Shown: positions 14,301-25,309 of the stretch, in pieces
How positions within the stretch are numbered: position 1 is the first letter of the stretch
Layout of the letters: every line of letters begins with the position of its first letter
Source: SR1 bacterium human oral taxon HOT-345
GTDB lineage: Bacteria > Patescibacteriota > Gracilibacteria > Absconditabacterales > Absconditicoccaceae
Direction of reading: 5' to 3'
Assembly (NCBI GenBank): GCA_003260355.1
Contig: MPSQ01000001.1
Location: 496,001-560,000 of the forward strand
Length of the DNA stretch: 64,000 bases
Notes under the pieces: model-generated
What the model was told of the DNA's origin: nothing
What the model saw: only the letters and a program-made list of their open reading frames with translations
The model's database searches: none
Position numbers and translations under genes: made by a program

Positions 14301-15410
14301 CAATACTTACAAGTTACTACCTTAAAGAAACAAGCTACACTTTATGAGCAAAATGCTCCACGATCTAATCAAGTTGTAGGATGAACTCAGGTTATTTGTG
14401 ATTCAGAGCCTCCTAAACCTAAGGTTGAACTTATTAGAATTAAGAAACCTGTTGTAGAGGACGAAGGATTTGATCTGAAGGGGTTTATTGGAAGCTATTA
14501 TGACCTTCAAGTTACACGAACAGATAATCATATGGTTCGTCGGGCAAAAATTGAAGAGAATGGGAAAACGCTTGCTCAAAAGGATATTAATGCTCCTAGT
14601 GGCACGATCACATTGAAAAACCTCTTCTTTACTGAAGCTCAGGTGAGAAATTATGTAATATCAGCTATTGATAGTCAAGACAATGAGAAAGAAGAAGAGG
14701 TTACTCTCGAAATTAATATTCCTAAGATTACCATTGAGGATATTCAGCGTTTTTCTGGATGGAAAGAAGGAATTGAAAATCCGGTTTTAATCTCTTCAGC
14801 ACTAGAAAGAGATATTGATAAGTGAGATGTTAGCTTTGAGAGGAAAAGAGAAAATAGAGTCTCAATGCTTACTGCGATTTCCAATGGACAAAAAACGCAA
14901 GTTTATCCAGTAACGACTTATCAAACTGTTGTAACTGGAGCTTATTATGATTTCTGAGATCTGATCGGTCTTTATACTACTGATAAAAAACTGATTGCCA
15001 CTGTGAATGGTCATAATGGAGAAATCATTGTTCAGCCTGCATACAAGAAATCTGTTTCTCTAGGAGTAGACTTTTCAAAAGGCTATCCTGTTGTAAAGGT
15101 AGTGAGTGATGCCAAAGTTCTCTTCGAAGTTGTCCTAAAATCAGAGCAACTCCTTAGCAAAGAAATCTCTGATGGAACACTCTTCCCTCTAGAGGGAAAG
15201 GATTTTGGCATATTTGATGGTGGAGAGGTCGTGATGAAAGGGAAGGAACCACTTCTCTATATTGCTCCAGACGGATCGCTTCGAAGTAGTAAGCCACTGC
15301 AGTGAAGTTATCATTTTGACTCAGAGCATAAAGTCGTGACCTACACCCTTTCAGAGAATGCCTTTTGAAAGCCATTTGCTAGGATTACATTTAAGGCAAA
15401 GTCGATATAA
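2346..15410 (+). CDS. Giant (4354-residue) predicted cell-surface protein with FG-GAP-like and Ig-like regions
   Basis: One open frame of 4354 codons plus TAA (15408-15410). I read it codon by codon: it contains about 80 TGA codons and no internal TAA or TAG. The N-terminus (VGLIILLGYLAFNVLSYLG) is a signal or membrane anchor. Residues about 1470-1650 look like bacterial Ig-like/filamin-type beta domains (AGAYSLISLKAFDQYKNE). Residues about 2138-2280 hold Asp-rich calcium-loop repeats as in FG-GAP/VCBS propellers (DIDYNKDG, GDVDGN, DMDLDGK). A Cys-rich stretch is at about 2365-2425. Residues about 3320-3432 are a Leu/Pro-rich spacer (LPNLPEPP type). No C-terminal sorting signal is seen. I do not recognise the whole protein; a role in host contact or as an envelope fibre is inference. 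A secreted protein and a pilin-like gene follow. Confidence 0.85.
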
Positions 15411-15414
15411 AGAT

Positions 15415-15443
15415 TTGCAAAAAGTGCAAAAAATCTGTATACT
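15415..15443 (+). promoter_or_regulatory. Promoter of secreted protein / pilin pair
   Basis: TTGCAA (15415-15420), a 17-nt spacer and TATACT (15438-15443), 35 nt before the ATG at 15479. A second TATACT at 15471-15476 lies only 2 nt before the ATG and would give a leaderless transcript if used; it has no clear -35. Confidence 0.5.
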
Positions 15444-15478
15444 TATTCTGATTATCTTTAGATATAAGGCTATACTGA

Positions 15479-16408
15479 ATGAAAAAATCAGTTTTCACCT
15501 TTTTGTTTGGGATTCTTCTCCTGTTTGGAATCACTTCTGCACATGATTGCCATCTTTTTCCTGAACTCTCAGTAAAAAACCTAGAAAAAACGTTATTTGA
15601 AAGCTCAGTAAAAGGAAATCCAGCATTAGCGACACTCACTGAGGAAGGATTACGTAGGGCTCTTATCAATTTGAAGGCTCATTGTTGCGCATCTCAGATT
15701 TTGGGTGATAATGCACAAATGCTTGCTTCCTGTAAGAAAGATGCAAAATACCTAACTGAAAGAACAAATTACCCTCAGTCTTCTTTTCTTTTTGATCATG
15801 TTATTGATGTGATGATGAGGAGACTGATGGTAGACGGGAAATATGAAGAACTCCCTCTTGACAAAAAAGCTCAGGAATGGAGAGAAAAGACTGATCGTAT
15901 CGCTGATGGAGCGGATGGAGTTATTCCAGTTGCGATTTCCAAGGATTATAAAAAATTTTGGGGACTTCAACCTGAGTTTCTTATTCCTGAATATAATGGG
16001 GTTTCTGCTCCTGAATATAAAAAAGCGATTAATGATTTAGAAAGCAAGAAGGCAATTTTTGCCAAATATGAAGATTGGAACTTAAATACGAGATATTATA
16101 ATCTTTGTCAAAGTGCGATCTATTTGATGACTCATCTACCAATAGATTTTTGAAGTGAACAAATGGCTCTTGCACAGAAAAAATGCTCCTCTATGACCCA
16201 GCAAAATATCGTAAATGAAATCACCAATCTTTCAAGACTCATTTCTCATAAATCTGAGCTTCTTTTGGCACAGAATATGGAAAACTATGCAGATGCATAT
16301 CTTATGGACACAAGATGAGGAAAATTTGAGGAAAAATCTCAAAGGATGCTGAGTAACCTCTTTGGAGTAATGAGGATGGTTCCCAAGCTTATTTCTATGT
16401 GTAATTAA
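15479..16408 (+). CDS. Secreted hypothetical protein
   Basis: 309 residues; two in-frame TGA codons (16151, 16313) are read as Gly. A clear signal peptide (MKKSVFTFLFGILLLFG, then ITSAHDC) is followed by a mature part rich in charged helices with scattered cysteines (HCCA, CKKD, NLCQS, KKCSS). I do not recognise a family. It lies between the giant surface gene and a pilin-like gene on the same strand, with 68 nt upstream that contain a promoter and 18 nt downstream. A role with those surface proteins, for instance as a periplasm-like or wall-associated partner, is inference from position only. Confidence 0.75.
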
Positions 16409-16426
16409 TTTACTTTTTGTCTGATC

Positions 16427-16945
16427 ATGATGAAGCTAATTCTTAAGTTGTTTGTTTGTTGAATGCTCTGTATATATGGTTTTATGAGTCCTGAAGTCTG
16501 ACTTCTTTCTTTTGCTCAGAGTGCTTCGACTACGGCAAAAACGCTCCATATCATTCCTGAAAACTCTGAAAGTGATGAGAAACAGGTAAAACAAGATGTG
16601 AAAGATGTGGCAAATAGAACAAAAGGAACTGTAATTGATACCTATAATGAAATTGCTAGTGGATACGAATCTAGAGGAGAAATCGGGAAAGCTATGCAAT
16701 CCGGGATTATGGGTTGGAATACCTTGATTCAGTATGTAGTTTATGCTATGAGTTTTCTTTCTCAATTAGGACTGCTTATTGGGGGGCTTATGATTCTCTA
16801 TGCAGGATACCTTTATGGATCAACCGTTTTTTCTGGAAGCAATCCAACAAAAGCAAAAAGTGCAATACGTAATGCTATTATTGGTGTTTTGGTTGTGGTC
16901 TTTTCTTTTGCCATCTGGAAAGGACTTGTGAGCAGTTTTCTCTAG
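16427..16945 (+). CDS. Type IV secretion pilin-like (TrbC/VirB2-type) membrane protein
   Basis: 172 residues from the first of two adjacent ATGs. A signal peptide (residues about 1-32, ending FAQSAS) is followed by a polar linker and then two hydrophobic helices, ALS-type QLGLLIGGLMILYAGYLYG and IIGVLVVVFSFAIWKGL. These are joined by the short loop SGSNPTKAKSAIRNA. This layout, and the lysine-rich PTKAKSAI loop between two TM helices, is that of the small T4SS-pilin/TrbC-like proteins common in CPR genomes. Two TGA codons in the signal region (CGML, EVGLL) encode Gly. No VirB4 or VirD4 genes are in the window, so a complete secretion system cannot be claimed. It ends 12 nt from the convergent uvrB fragment. 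Confidence 0.65.
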
Positions 16946-16957
16946 GATAATCAGGGG

Positions 16958-17722
16958 TTACTCTCATGAAATTTCCTTGATTTGATCACGGATGAGTGCT
17001 GCTTTTTCAAACTCTCGTGCCTTTATGGCGTCATCAAGCTGGATTTTAAGGTCTTTTAGGATAATTTCTCTCTCTGCTTTTGTTGCCTTTTTCAGCTTTT
17101 TTACTTTACCTTTGGTGATACTTCAAAATGATTGATCTAAGCTTAGGTCGTCTTTTACGGTTTCTAGAGATTTTACATTGGAGAGTGCGGACTTTGGAGT
17201 GATTCAGTTTTTTGTATTGTAAAGTTCTTGGATTCTACGACGACGATAGGTTTCTCGAAGTGCTTTGATCATAGATTCGGTAAAACTATCTGCATAAAGC
17301 ACAACTTCACTCTGTGGATTTCTCGCTGCACGTCCAATAATTTGAATTAACGAAGTCGTTGATCTTAGAAATCACTCTTTATCTGCGTCAAGAACCCCGA
17401 TCATCGTCACTTCAGGAAGATCAATTCCTTCTCTAAGGAGATTAACACCGACAATAATATCAATTTCTCCTGTTCTCAGCTTCTTAATTATTTCCCAGCG
17501 GTCGATAGTAGCAATCTCACTATGCAGGTAGAATGCTTTGAAACCCTGAGCTACGAGAAAATTTGTAACTTCTTCAGAGGACTTTTTGGTCAAAGTAACA
17601 AGGAGAATTTTTCCTTGATTATTGATATGCATTCTGATTTTCTGCAGAAGATGGTCCAAAAAAGGGGGAAAGTCAGATTTTTTGACTTCATTTAGTTTTT
17701 TTTGGAGATAGGTTTCAATCAT
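16958..17722 (-). CDS. UvrB C-terminal half only (helicase domain 2 plus UVR motif)
   Basis: 254 residues, against about 660 for a full UvrB. It contains the C-terminal helicase region with [21 protein letters not shown] (Gly is TGA) and [11 protein letters not shown], then RRRIQELYN, and ends in a UVR motif ([17 protein letters not shown]) that in complete UvrB contacts UvrC. The N-terminal ATPase domain with Walker A and the beta-hairpin that grips DNA are absent. The ATG at 17720-17722 is preceded in frame by TAG at 17729-17731, and a divergent sigma-factor gene begins 80 nt away. The missing part is therefore not next to it. It may be a split gene whose other half lies elsewhere, a decayed remnant, or a free regulatory fragment. 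The open frame looks intact. Confidence 0.8.
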
Positions 17723-17801
17723 ATTGTGCTACACTTAAAATGTTATTCTCAGCAAAGAATAGGTATCTCTACAGAAAAAGCAAGTGAGTTTTTGGAGAAT
17801 A

Positions 17802-18443
17802 ATGTCACAAAAATCTAAAAAAAACGAAGAAAGAGAGAATACTCTTGATAAATCCTCGCCGATGCATACAGTAAGAGAGTGTTCTTTATTTTATGAATTA
17901 GGTATGCATCATAGTGACCGTGAGCTTGTCCTCGCTTTTCAAGCTGGGAAGTATCATTGCTTTGAAACTTTATATGAACGTGTGCTTCCAAAAGTTTACC
18001 GCTATCTTCTCTTTAAAACTAATGGAAACAAAACACTAGCTCAAGATCTTTGTTCCGAAACCTTTTTGGCTGGATTTGAGGGATTGGGAAGTTTTCAAGC
18101 AGATGAGAACTGTAATTTTTGAGCTTGGATTTTGAGGATCGCCCATCATAAGTTTGTTGATCATATTAGAGCTCGTCAAGAAGAACAACTTTCTCTGAAC
18201 GAAGAGTTAATCGTGACGGGAGAAGATCAGCTTTTGCAATCTTTAGATTTAAGTATGCAAGCCTGAGTTTTCCTTGACTTCCTAGAGACGCTTGGTGAGG
18301 AGAAAAAAGATATCGTAGTAATGAGAATTTGGGAAGATCTTAGTTATCAAGAAATTGCTCAAGTTCTCGGAAAATCGGAAGAGGCCTGTAGACAGCTTTT
18401 TTCGAGGACTATGAAGGCTCTATGCGATCACTTTAAGTCATAA
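17802..18443 (+). CDS. ECF-type RNA polymerase sigma factor
   Basis: 213 residues. Sigma region 2 (about residues 50-125) includes FETLYERVLPKVYRYLL, the DLCSETFL segment and the WILRIAHHKFVDHIR block. Region 4 (about 155-210) has the helix-turn-helix DLSYQEIAQVLGKSEEACRQ. No region 1 or 3, as in the ECF group. ATG 17802 was preferred to the upstream GTG at 17784 because GGAG sits 5-6 nt before the ATG. TGA at 18120-18122 and 18264-18266 encode Gly. An anti-sigma-like membrane protein follows after 28 nt, the usual partner arrangement, and envelope proteins lie downstream. Confidence 0.9.
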
Positions 18444-18471
18444 TTTCCTTTAGCTCTTATTCTTTTTTTTG

Positions 18472-19698
18472 ATGAAACTAGATGAACTTCTCAACGAGCA
18501 TCCTGAACTCAGTAACGAAAAAAAGCAGATTGAAGCTGTAGTTTCTGCATTTGCTGGGAGTAAAATAACTATTGATAAATCTTTTTCTCAGTCTCTTAAA
18601 TCATCAATTCGCGAGAAGATTAAAGAAAAAAAGGCTCAGAATCCGAATTATTTTTTGTTTTATCTCCGCCATTTTAGGTTTTATTTTACGGGATTTAGTG
18701 TAGCATTAGGATGTTTTTTGATCCTTTTTGTGCTCGGATTTTTCAATTTTAATGCTAGGCCTCAAATACTTAACAATCCAAAGCTTCTTGCTTACGTTGG
18801 TCCTGAAGCGTTTTGAAGGTTAAGTAGCCCGACTACCAATGCTGGAGATCCAGAAAGACTTTCTGTTGCCAGCTTTTCTGACCTTCTTGAAAGCACTTCT
18901 GAAGTATATTCTGGGGATGAAACCATCCTCACTGCTGCCAACCCTCGCTATCATATTGGTGAAAAACAGCTTCCAAAACTTCCTTCTGTAATTTTAGTTG
19001 GAAAGAATGTGAATAGCAACTCTTCTAATATGCAGTTTCTCTCAAAGAATATTAAGCTTCCTGAGTTTTCTCTTTCTCCTTTTAAAAAGGACACCATTAC
19101 GACCATTGATTTTGAGAATAATCAGCTAGATTATCATTTTACGATCAATCTCGATCAAGGGCTTTTCTCTGCGATAAAAAATAGTGCTTATAATAGTTTG
19201 ACTGGCTCTGATGTTCCTTTATTATCTGAGAAAGAAATTAAAAAAAGAGTCAAAAGTCAGATTTCAAATTTTTGACTTTCTCTAAAATTCTATGGAGAAC
19301 CTGAATTAAAACAAAGCGAACATGATTCTCATACTTTTGAACTGTTCTATCCAAGAGTTATTGATGGGAAGGAAGTATGGGATCGAGATACTAACACAAG
19401 ACTAGGAATGCAAGTTTCTTTTGACCTTGAAAGTCAGGAAATTATCTCACTCTACTCTTTCCAATTTCAGTCCTATGAATTATCCAAATATCCACAGACA
19501 AAATCTCCATCCGATATTCTAGAATCTATTTCAAAACTTGGAAATATTAATGTCTCCAAAAATAAAGATGAAGGGGATATTCCTATGAACAAAGGGAAGG
19601 AAATTTATCTCCAGAAGTGAGATTTTCTCTTTCCTGGGTTGCTTTTTCAGGCTCAAGATGCTAAGATTAAGAAGGTTTTTCTTGTTTCTCTCTATTAG
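18472..19698 (+). CDS. One-TM membrane protein, probable anti-sigma factor
   Basis: 408 residues. A cytoplasmic N-terminus of about 62 residues (DELLNEHPELSNEKKQIEAV) precedes a single TM helix (about residues 63-90). The remainder, about 310 residues, is predicted outside the membrane and rich in beta-strand-like sequence without a recognised domain. The placement directly after an ECF sigma gene and the topology fit an anti-sigma factor that senses the envelope. I see no zinc-binding HxxxCxxC motif of the ZAS class, so the mode of binding is unknown. The TTG at 18469 could add one residue, but ATG 18472 is the normal choice. Three in-frame TGA codons encode Gly. Confidence 0.6.
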
Positions 19699-19803
19699 GA
19701 AGATAAAAGATTAGGCATTTTATGCTAAAATCCTTTGACTTTTGAGGTAAAAATCTTACTCTAAAGTCAGATTTTTCTTTTTTTATTTTTCTCATCTTTG
19801 CTA

Positions 19804-21906
19804 ATGAAAAAACTTCTCTTTGGTTTTTCGGCGTTGTGTATGCTCATTTGAGTAGGAGCAAATGCTGCTGATACCCAGCTCTTGGAGCAGCTTTCAGGTC
19901 ACACTTTGGATGCAAAGCAATTAAAATTTTCACAGGTAGAAAGCTGCGAATCTCTAGAAAAAATGCTCGAGAAATATGCAAAAGAGACTCAAGAACCTCT
20001 CTATAGAACTTTTGGGCTCAAAAAAGAACTTGCTGTCGAGAGTGCAGCACCTATGGCTCAATGAATAGCTGCTGAAGCTGCGATGACTAATAGTATTTCG
20101 AGCTCTCATACTGATTTTTCTCAGACAAATATTCAGAAAATCTGAGTAGATGAACCAGAACTGCTCAAGACAGATGGAACCTACTTTTTCTACTATAATG
20201 AAAAAACTCAAAAAGTCAGTATTGTCGCTTCTCCTCTTGATAGTAAGACCTCAACCTTAGATGGAACCAGGATTCAGCTGGTAAATGAAATAGCGGTTCC
20301 CAAAGAACTGAATGACATAGAACTTTTTGTGACTAAGGGACGTCTGGTTCTCATGGGACAATTGTCTGATTATGGAGACGCTGCGTATGCATCTTTTCTT
20401 AGCTATCAAAATCGTACCGTAGTAGCGATCTATGACATTTCTGATATAAAAAATCTCAAGCTTCTAAAATTCGAGAACTTACCTGGAAGTTATCAAGATG
20501 CTAGGCTTATTGATGATCAACTTTATGTGATTTCTGAGCTGAGGTTTAATCGATGGAACTGGAAAGGAAAGTCTCATGACTTTAGGAAGGGACTTGCTTC
20601 TGTAGAGATTGATGAACAAGGAGCAAAAGTGCTGCCTATAGAATGCTCTCAGATTTCTTATGTTCTGCCAGAAGATAAAAACCTGAGTCTTGATCCAGTT
20701 TTTACTCTTATTGCAGGAATTGATATTCGTAATACTTCTAAAAAAGTTTCTACCACTGCCCTTCTTGCGCCCAATGGCGAAATCCATATGAGTAAAAATG
20801 CTCTCTATCTGGTTTCAAACTTTTATACCTACAATAATTGGCCATGTCCTTCTGGACTTTTCTGTGTGATGCCGGTTTTCAGAAGCACGACACAAACGAT
20901 GATTCATAAATTTAGTAGGGATAGATTGAATTTAAAGTATCAAAACACTGCGATTGTCCCAGGTTCCTTGCTGACTCAATACAGTATGGATGAAGATAGT
21001 GATGGAAACTTTAGAATCCTGACTAAAGTCTGGGAAAAACATCTTTCAACTCAGCTTTATGTCTTTAAACCAGATCTCACACTTGCTGGGAAACTCGAAA
21101 ACATTGAGCCAGGAGAAGAATTTAAGGCATCAAGATATATTGGAGACAAGCTTTATTTGGTTACTTTTGAGCAGATCGATCCGCTTTTTGTGGTTGATCT
21201 TGCTAATATTAGTCAGCCAAAAATTATTTGAGAGCTTAAAATTCCAGGATATAGCACCTACCTTCATCCTCTCAAAAAGGAGTGAAGTAAACAATATCTT
21301 CTTGGACTGGGCTATAATACCACTCAAAATGAACGATGAGGAACTGTAAATTCTGGAGTTAAGATTTCTCTTTTTCAGGTTGATTATGCGAAGAAGCAAG
21401 GAGATATGATCGAAGTCAAAGAACTTGACTCACTTAACCAAGGAGGGAAAAATTCTGATTCTCAAGTCCTTTCAAATCCAAGACTCTTTGTAATGGATAA
21501 AAAAGGGAATGTTACTCTGCCTTTACATCTCGTTGAGCGGGCTCATCAAGGGGAAAAGTGTAACATTACCTATGATCTTCAGGGAAAGGAGCAGAAAAAA
21601 GACTGCACTCCTATTGTTGAACCTTCTGAATACTTTGTAGGCTTAAAAACGTTTTCTGTGAGTCCAGAAAAGTGAATTAAAGAACAGTTTGCAAAAGATT
21701 ATCTCAAAGATATCCTCGCTAAAAAGTGAATAACTACTACAGGCAATAGCAAGCAGATTCAAAAAGAAATCTGGAATAATGAGGAAATCTTCTCGCTTCA
21801 AGATATGAGAGTAGGATATGCTTGAGATGCTTTATACTCATTTAGCAATCTTTTCGCAGATTTCATCTTCCCAAACAAAAAGAATTATTCAATCTGGTTT
21901 AAATAG
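19804..21906 (+). CDS. Secreted beta-propeller domain protein (Beta_propel family)
   Basis: 700 residues. Signal peptide MKKLLFGFSALCMLIGVGA. The central part has hallmarks of the secreted C-terminal beta-propeller family: NIQKIGVDEPELLKTDGTYF (family form TNVQVxGVDExDIVKTDG), repeated YDISDIKNLK / VDLANISQPK blade ends, and PGYSTYLHPL followed by a GVKISLFQVDY segment. About nine TGA codons encode Gly, several in these motifs (IGVDE). The molecular function of the family is not established. It follows the sigma/anti-sigma pair after 105 nt and precedes an SLH-like protein, which suggests part of an envelope regulon. Confidence 0.85.
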
Positions 21907-21976
21907 CTTTTCTTGCCTTAAACAAAACTCTATAGTAGTTATTCTTCTCCTTTTATATTCTATTTGTGATTTACTT

Positions 21977-22621
21977 ATGAAGAAAATTCTGATTTCCCTC
22001 GGCGGAATACTCTGTATCTTCTGAGTAGGTTCAGCTTTTGGACTGGATCTTAATAGCGCACTCACTTCATCTCAGCAACTCCTTAATGGAAAAGGAGAAA
22101 TAAAAGTCAAAGCTGTCAGTACTGTTAAAGATGATGACGAACTTATTTTGAGGCTTAATAAAAAAGGGCTCACCATCCACAAAACTCGATCAGATTTTTC
22201 TCCTGATAAAGCTATTAGAAGAGATGAGGCTGCAAAGATGCTTACCTTAGCGCTCATCCACCTCCCTCAGCCGATTAGCTTTGCTGAGAATAAGGATTGT
22301 GTCTTCTCTGATGAGGATCAGGCATGGTCTGATCTTAAGGCAGTCTTGATGCAATCCTGTACAAAAGGGCTTTTTAAAGGGAATAAGGGAAAGTTTAACC
22401 CTCAGCTTTCTATTACTAATGGGCAGATTATGACGGTGCTCGGGAGAATGCTCTTTGGGCAACAAGACGAAGGAGAGGGGCATTATGCGACCCGCTATGT
22501 AGAACTTCTTGAACAGAAAGGTTATCTTCCTGATAGCTCTTTGAGCGAGGAAAAAAATCGAGACCTTCCTGCAACGAGAGCAACGCTTGCAAAATTACTA
22601 GGGAAGGTTTTGAAAGATTAG
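21977..22621 (+). CDS. Secreted protein with S-layer-homology-like repeats
   Basis: 214 residues. Signal peptide MKKILISLGGILCIFGVGS, in which the Gly after IF is TGA. The mature part has two or three SLH-like units: FSPDKAIRRDEAAKMLTLAL, the CVFSDEDQAWSDLKAVLMQS / GLFKGNKGKFNPQLSITNGQ unit, and LPATRATLAKLLGKVL. These fit the family pattern of F-x-D, G-x-x-x-G-x-x-x-x-F-x-P and R-x-x-x-x-x-x-L. SLH domains typically tether proteins to wall polymers. It is the last gene before a strong bidirectional terminator and is probably co-transcribed with, or follows, the beta-propeller gene (70 nt gap). Confidence 0.75.
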
Positions 22622-22648
22622 CCTCGGAATATCATTTCAAATTTTTAG

Positions 22649-22686
22649 AAAAAAGCTTGATCCCTCTTTGAGTTTCAAGCTTTTTT
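22649..22686. terminator. Bidirectional intrinsic terminator
   Basis: AAAAAAGCTTGA (22649-22660) pairs with TCAAGCTTTTTT (22675-22686) over a 14-nt loop. The A and T tracts on either side let it serve both the SLH gene and the convergent metG. Confidence 0.8.
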
Positions 22687-22718
22687 GTCGTTTGTGGCTT
22701 TTCTGCTGAAGGGAGAAG

Positions 22719-24293
22719 TTAGCTCTTTGCCTCAATTTCTACTCTTGCATACAAAATTTCTGGCTTCAAGTCGACGGTAAACTCCTTGAGATTGAAAGCT
22801 GACTGCACCTGTGCAAGATTCAGATTTTTGCTGGTATCAATCTCCTGTAAAGCGTCAATTCCTAAAATGTTTTTTAACTTTTCAAAGCCAACCGTAAGTA
22901 TTGGAGCGGAAAGTATGGCGAGATTTTTAACAATATAGAGCAAGAACTGTAAGTCCCTTTCAGCATCGGCTTTTGAAGACTCCTCTTTCCATTTTTTTCG
23001 AGGCTCGGCTTTGGTGATATACTCGTTTGCTTTTTGAACGATACGATACCAATCCTGAAGGTAGCCTTGAAGATCAAAAGTCTTGAGATAACGGTCCTCA
23101 ATCTTCTCAATGAAACCTTCAAAATTCAAATCTTCATCGCTTTCGTTTCGTGATCTTAGGAGTTCAGGATCAGCTTTTCCCTGATTAATCCCATATTTAC
23201 TACAAAGGCTGACTACTCTATTAACGAGATTCCCCCAAGCACCGATCAGCATACTATTATAAACATTTGCGAGCCTCTCCATAGAGAAATCTCCGTCTGC
23301 ATTGAGAGAAACATCATAGAGCAAATTGAATACAAAGGGATCTCTGCCATATTGCTCAAGAACCGCCTCTGGATCAAGGACGTTTCCTGTAGACTTGGAC
23401 ATTTTAGCACCATTTAGGGTGAGATGCCCGTGGGCAAGCAAGGTTTTGGGGAGCGGGAGCTTTGCAGAAAGGAGCATTGCTGGCCAGAACGCTGCGTGGA
23501 ATCTCAGAATATCTTTCCCGATCACATGCACATCAGCTGGCCAAATCGCTTCTCGTTTATCGCTCAGTCCAAAGCCTTGTCCCGTCAAATAATTGGTCAA
23601 AGCATCACATCGCACATACATCACGTGATCCTCATCTCAAGGCACCGGGATTCCCCGAGGCATTTTAGCCTTTTGACGAGAGAAGCTGACATCTTCAGCC
23701 TTTTCTAAGAAGGCGAGAATCTCGTTTTTTCTCATTTCTGGTTCAATCTGATATACGCCATCCCTGATCAGCTTTGCTACCTGATCTTTATAGTTTGAAA
23801 GCCTGAAAAAATAGTTCTCTTCTTCTATTTCTTGGAGCTCTTTATTGGGATGATCGGGGCATTTTCCATTGATGAGGTCTTTTTCGAGCTTGAGTGCCTC
23901 ACAGCCCTCGCAGTAGAGCCCTTTGTAAGACTTCTTGTAGAGATCTCCAGCTTCAACGAGCTTTTTTCGCATCAACTGAGCTCAAGGGTAATGTAATGCT
24001 TCATTTGAAGTCTGCTGGAAGACATCGTAGGAGATGTCGAGCTTGGAATACAAAGACTTAAAGAGCTGCGTATTCTTCTGGACGAAATCATGGACCTCCA
24101 GTCCTGCTTCTTTGGATGCATTTCGGATTTTCATTCCATGATCGTCGCTCCCCGTCTGAAAAATCACCTCATAGCCGAGGAATCTCCACATTCTTGCCAA
24201 AGCATCCGTCTGGATAATCTCTAAAGCATGCCCTGCATGAGGACCTGCATTCATATAAGCAATCGCTGTAGTAATATAGAACTTTTTTTCCAT
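22719..24293 (-). CDS. metG: Methionyl-tRNA synthetase
   Basis: 524 residues. Charges tRNA-Met with methionine. The HIGH-type signature is AGPHAGHALE (residues about 16-25) and the KMSKS loop is AKMSKSTGN at about residue 297. The connective zinc-knuckle residues appear as CEGCEAL...GKCPDH. The C-terminal anticodon-binding domain is present, but there is no tRNA-binding EMAP/Trbp111 extension. Only two TGA codons are used (HYPGAQL and PVPGDEDH); most glycines are GGN. Start ATG 24291-24293. It lies downstream of a small membrane protein gene on the same strand (85 nt gap) and ends at the shared terminator. Confidence 0.95.
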
Positions 24294-24378
24294 TAAGATA
24301 CTATTTGAAAGAGATAAACAAGCAGAAGAGACACCTCAACTACGAAAATTTTGAGAAGAAATGAAGGAGCAGCCAGGA

Positions 24379-25020
24379 TTATTTGACCTCTACTGGCTCG
24401 AGTATGACGTCTTCACTGTCAGCGCCCATATATTTAGAGAAATCATCTCCTCTAAAGAGCTTTTTCTTGATAGTATAGCGCGTACTTTTAGCTACGTCTA
24501 CGTTATCAGGGGTAGCTTCGTCCAATCCGTAATCAACTGACTCCTGAATAAATACATCTGAGAGGAATTTTCGTGGGCATTTGTCAGGTTTCCCTTGATC
24601 ATCTTCACAATCATAGGTTGAACTCTTTTCATCAGCTTCTGTTTCGGTAAGATTTTCTCAGTAGATTTCATTGTACAAAACGTAAAGTGACTTGGTAGGA
24701 TTGATAATTGAATAGTCAGTATCCAAAAACTTAGGAGCTTTCTTGGTAAATTTTGTCGTTTCTCCAAGATACTCTAGGGTGTGCTCTCCCTTGGAAAGCT
24801 TGATCACCTGAGAAGTTTTTGGCTCTAGGGTATAATCTTTTCCATCAAGCTTGAAAGTGATCGCTTCCTCTGTTGGATTATCAATCACTGACTCTGCACT
24901 CTTGGAAGAGCTATATACTCGTGCTCCGATCACTACAAGAAGGATCACTGCTAATGAGGTTCCTGCCTTGACAAGCCAAGCTTTTGCTCCTGCTTTCGCT
25001 TCGTTTAAAAATTCATTCAT
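24379..25020 (-). CDS. One-TM hypothetical protein with small beta-domain
   Basis: 213 residues from ATG 25020. An upstream in-frame ATG at 25050 would add ten residues that look like untranslated leader. There is one TM helix near the N-terminus (TSLAVILLVVIGARVY) and then an extracellular part beginning with a short beta-rich segment (FKLDGKDYTLEPKTSQVIK, LSKGEHTLEYLGE) that resembles PEGA-type carbohydrate-linked domains; this likeness is weak. The C-terminal part is acidic, with one CEDD...DKC pair. TGA at 24658-24660 is Gly. The function is unknown. It is divergent from the SIMPL-domain gene and upstream of metG on the same strand. Confidence 0.7.
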
Positions 25021-25309
25021 TGTGGTGGGGAAAAAGAAATAAAAATTGGTCATAAAAAAACCAACACTGATGTATATACTAATATTTAGCTTGAACACAA
25101 GAGATTTTATATCAAAATCTGAGATTTGCGAGACTTTTTGCCTCGCTTCTGCCTGAGGGAAAGCGTCAGACTTTTAAAACTTTGGAGAGGAAGGGGAAAA
25201 ACGCTATGCATCGTGCAATACTTTCCCTAAATGTTACTCAGAATGGGCTTGCTTTTCGTGTTGAAATGGCTAGTGTTGTCTTTAGTTTTATTTTCTTTTT
25301 TGAATGCCG

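Noticed and set aside
2346..15410. The giant region as a string of many short genes or a decayed pseudogene
   Set aside because: All breaks are TGA in one frame; no TAA, TAG or frameshift occurs in 13 kb, and neighbouring house-keeping genes show the same pattern with TGA at invariant glycines.
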